In this document: in pieces, positions 61,991 through 64,000 of the stretch
Numbering within the stretch: position 1 is the first letter of the stretch
How the letters are laid out: every line of letters starts with the position of its first letter
DNA from: Planctomycetaceae bacterium
GTDB taxonomy: Bacteria; Planctomycetota; Planctomycetia; Pirellulales; Pirellulaceae
Direction of reading: 5' to 3'
Assembly (NCBI GenBank): GCA_020638975.1
Contig: JACKHN010000012.1
Coordinates: 1-64,000 of the forward strand
DNA: 64,000 nt
The notes under the pieces: generated by a model
Told to the model about the DNA's origin: nothing
What the model saw: the letters and a program-made list of their open reading frames with translations, nothing else
Databases searched by the model: none
Program-made: the position numbers and the translations under genes

Positions 61991-63586
61991 ATGCCTCGTA
62001 TCCTTGTCGTCGACGACGAACCGGCGGACTTGAATTTGATCGCCCGCAGTCTGGAGAAGGCCGATCATGAGGTGGTTACCGCCGAGTCGGCGAAGGCGGG
62101 GCTAAAGCTGCTGCAAAGCAAATCTCCGGCGGTGGCGGTTCTGGATGTGATGCTGCCCGATGGCAATGGGCTCGACGTGCTGAAGCGCATCCGCGAACTC
62201 GACGAACGTATTCCCGTCATCTTTGTCACGGCCAGCGGAGACAGCGCAACGGCGATCGAGGCGATGAAGACCGGGGCGCTCGACTATCTGGTCAAACCAA
62301 TTGACGTCGTTGAGCTGCGGAAGGTCGTGCAACGCGCGCTCGAGATTCACGCCCTGACCGACAAACCGATCGCGATGAACGTCGAACGTGCCGCCGCCGA
62401 TGCGCATTCGATCATCGGTCGCTGCCACGCGATGCAGGAAGTTTATAAGTCGATCGGCATTGTGGCAGGCCAGAATGTTACGGTGTTGATCCGAGGCGAA
62501 AGCGGTACCGGAAAGGAACTGGTAGCACGGGCCTTGTACCAACATAGCAACCGTGTCCAAGGGCCATTCTTGGCCGTAAACTGTGCTGCCATCCCCGAAG
62601 CGCTGCTGGAAAGCGAGCTGTTCGGGCACGAACGAGGAGCCTTCACCGGAGCCGATCGGAAACGCATCGGCAAGTTCGAACAATGTGATGGCGGCACGTT
62701 GTTTCTCGATGAGATTGGCGATATGTCACCCGTCCTGCAAAGCAAATTACTCCGCGTTTTGCAGGAGAAAACGTTCGAGCGTGTGGGCGGCAACGAAACG
62801 ATTAAGACCAGCGTACGTGTCATTGCGGCCACGAATCGAAACCTTGAAAAGATGGTCTCCGAAGGCCAGTTCCGCGGCGACTTGTACTACCGGCTGAATG
62901 GATTCACCATCCACTTGCCAGCTCTGCGCGAACGCAGTGGTGACCTGGAGTTGTTGGTGGACCACTTCCGTGCGCTGGCGAATCAGGATCTCGACAAAGA
63001 GGTTCGCACGGTGGCAGCCGATGCAATGGAAGTGCTTCGGACGTACCACTGGCCAGGCAATATTCGTGAGCTGCAAAACGTCATTCGCCAGGGCGTATTG
63101 AAGACTACCGGACCGGTGTTAATGGCCGACTTCCTTCCCGATTCGATTCGACATAAGGCCGATGAGGCTGTTTCGCCAGCCGCTCATGTGTCCAATGGCA
63201 GTCTTGATCGATTGATTGAAGAGCGGCTTGACGGACATTCGTCGCAGCTCTACGACGACATCATTAGCTACGCTGAAGAACGTCTTGTCTCGCGAGTGCT
63301 GTCGCGCACCAACGGCGACAAGACGGAAGCCTCGCGATTACTGGGCATCAATCCGGCTCTGATGCGATCCAGCGCCGCACTGCAATTGCTCGACCTAAAT
63401 CACCTAGACGGGGATGCACACTTGACCCCGCTGATTCGCCCCGGCATGACCATGGAAGAGATCGAGAAGGAAGCCATTCGGCGTGCTCTCGAACAATCCA
63501 ACGGCTCCCGGAAAGACGCCGCTGAAACGCTCGGTATCAGCGTCCGCACGATGCAACGCAAGGTGAAGGACTACGAATTGGAATAG
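61991..63586 (+). CDS. NtrC-family sigma-54-dependent response regulator
   Basis: The receiver domain has phospho-acceptor Asp52 in LDVMLPDG. The AAA+ domain has Walker A GESGTGKE near residue 170, ESELFGHE, the sigma-54 contact loop GAFTGA (216-221) and GGTLFLDEIGD. The last 110 residues hold two Fis-type helix-turn-helix units: ERLVSRVLSRTNGDKTEASRL and then KEAIRRALEQSNGSRKDAAE ending in TLGISVRTMQRKVK. A doubled HTH_8 region is unusual. It should activate sigma-54 promoters when phosphorylated, probably by the divergent hybrid kinase. A sigma-54 promoter precedes it. Regulatory targets likely include the htrA-type genes. Confidence 0.94.
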   Translation: MPRILVVDDEPADLNLIARSLEKADHEVVTAESAKAGLKLLQSKSPAVAVLDVMLPDGNGLDVLKRIRELDERIPVIFVTASGDSATAIEAMKTGALDYLVKPIDVVELRKVVQRALEIHALTDKPIAMNVERAAADAHSIIGRCHAMQEVYKSIGIVAGQNVTVLIRGESGTGKELVARALYQHSNRVQGPFLAVNCAAIPEALLESELFGHERGAFTGADRKRIGKFEQCDGGTLFLDEIGDMSPVLQSKLLRVLQEKTFERVGGNETIKTSVRVIAATNRNLEKMVSEGQFRGDLYYRLNGFTIHLPALRERSGDLELLVDHFRALANQDLDKEVRTVAADAMEVLRTYHWPGNIRELQNVIRQGVLKTTGPVLMADFLPDSIRHKADEAVSPAAHVSNGSLDRLIEERLDGHSSQLYDDIISYAEERLVSRVLSRTNGDKTEASRLLGINPALMRSSAALQLLDLNHLDGDAHLTPLIRPGMTMEEIEKEAIRRALEQSNGSRKDAAETLGISVRTMQRKVKDYELE

Positions 63587-63601
63587 GAGTAAGTGGCTTT
63601 A

Positions 63602-63641
63602 GCTTCCAGCTTGCGATCCAGGTTCTTCGCAAGCTGGAAGC
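63602..63641. repeat. Palindrome with 14-bp arms before a transposase
   Basis: GCTTCCAGCTTGCG is answered by CGCAAGCTGGAAGC with a 12-base loop. It resembles the other ggcttccag palindromes in its first bases and may be one of their variants. It also stands between the activator gene stop and the transposase gene, so it may serve as a terminator. Confidence 0.65.
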
Positions 63642-63716
63642 CAATTCTGTTCGGCATGACATTTGCTAGCCGGATTTTCTTACGAATTGGGCTAGCTAGC
63701 CGTGGTTGTGTTTGTC

Positions 63717-64000
63717 ATGATTGTGGGCATGGCGTCTAAGGATAACACCGACAAAGGCATCCAGGAAAGCGACCTCTCGGGGCTCCGCGATCTGCAGGCG
63801 ATGGCGAAGCTGCTTAAACCGCTGCACCGAATCGGCACGGAACGGGACAAGGCCAATAACCGTGACTTGCACATGGATCAGTACTGCTTGCTTGTGCTGA
63901 TGTGGCTCTACAACCCCATCATCGATTCGTTTCGCGGATTGCAACAATGCAGTGGTTTGAAGAACGTACAGAAGCGACTCGGCGTCGGGCGGGCTTCGCT
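63717..64000 (+). mobile_element. IS4-family-like transposase, N-terminal part
   Basis: From ATG 63717 the frame stays open to the right edge (about 94 codons). The peptide has AMAKLLKPLHRIGTERDKAN, then MDQYCLLVLMWLYNPIIDSF and RGLQQCSGLKNVQKRLG, matching the start of IS4-family transposases found in planctomycetes. The DDE catalytic residues lie beyond the window. A start at 63729 (MASKDN) is also possible. The terminal inverted repeat was not identified. Confidence 0.75.

Noticed and set aside
63692..63947. Short minus-strand frames at the right end
   Set aside because: The plus strand encodes the start of a recognisable transposase.

Overview
The window looks like the chromosome of a planctomycete (Planctomycetota, probably a Pirellula/Rhodopirellula relative). 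The indicators are a PVC-type heme-binding cytochrome protein, a Tat-exported DUF1501 protein, DUF5989, a YXWGXW-repeat protein, the tungsten/molybdenum formylmethanofuran dehydrogenase genes known from planctomycetes, and dispersed palindromes of the 'ggcttccagcctgtc' type. No database search was possible; all family calls are from motif recognition.

Layout. (1) 0-7.6 kb: cell-surface polysaccharide genes (asnB tail, two SAM methyltransferases, GT2 and GT4 glycosyltransferases, a Wzx-type flippase). (2) 7.6-16 kb: exported planctomycete proteins (cytochrome/propeller protein, quinoprotein-like propeller, squalene-cyclase-like protein, DUF5989, DUF1501). (3) 18.4-24.9 kb: a tightly packed plus-strand operon of a lysine 2,3-aminomutase-like radical SAM enzyme, a YkgJ Cys-cluster protein, two D-Ala-D-Ala-ligase-like ATP-grasp enzymes, a GNAT-deacetylase fusion and a second GNAT. 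This looks like an uncharacterised beta-amino-acid conjugation and acetylation pathway. (4) 26.4-33.4 kb: a probable c-di-AMP locus with a DisA_N-like sensor protein, a CdaA diadenylate cyclase fused to a YbbR/CdaR domain, a divergent DHH/DHHA1 phosphoesterase and two cation antiporters. (5) 33.9-38.4 kb: a minus-strand fwdD-(small ORF)-fwdB-fwdA-fwdC operon. fwdB is interrupted by one in-frame TGA exactly at the metal-ligand Cys/Sec position, followed by a bacterial SECIS-like hairpin, so it is most likely a selenoprotein.

(6) 38.4-43.1 kb: an accessory stretch with repeats, an IS110 remnant, a frameshifted AbiGi-like gene and a tRNA-Ser(CGA). (7) 43.3-63.6 kb: signalling and envelope stress genes. 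They include a methyltransferase-H-box-receiver fusion, csrA, a NarL-type regulator, an LRR protein, a Gld-type ABC system (ATPase, permease-GldG fusion, DUF4340-FKBP fusion), an HtrA protease with a lipoprotein and membrane partners, a large hybrid histidine kinase and a divergent NtrC-family sigma-54 activator. Four sigma-54 promoter matches lie in front of genes in this part. (8) From 63.7 kb an IS4-like transposase runs off the window.

The strongest findings are the putative selenocysteine FwdB, the KamA/ATP-grasp/deacetylase operon, the CdaA-YbbR fusion in a c-di-AMP/ion-transport neighbourhood, and the sigma-54 promoter set beside its likely activator.
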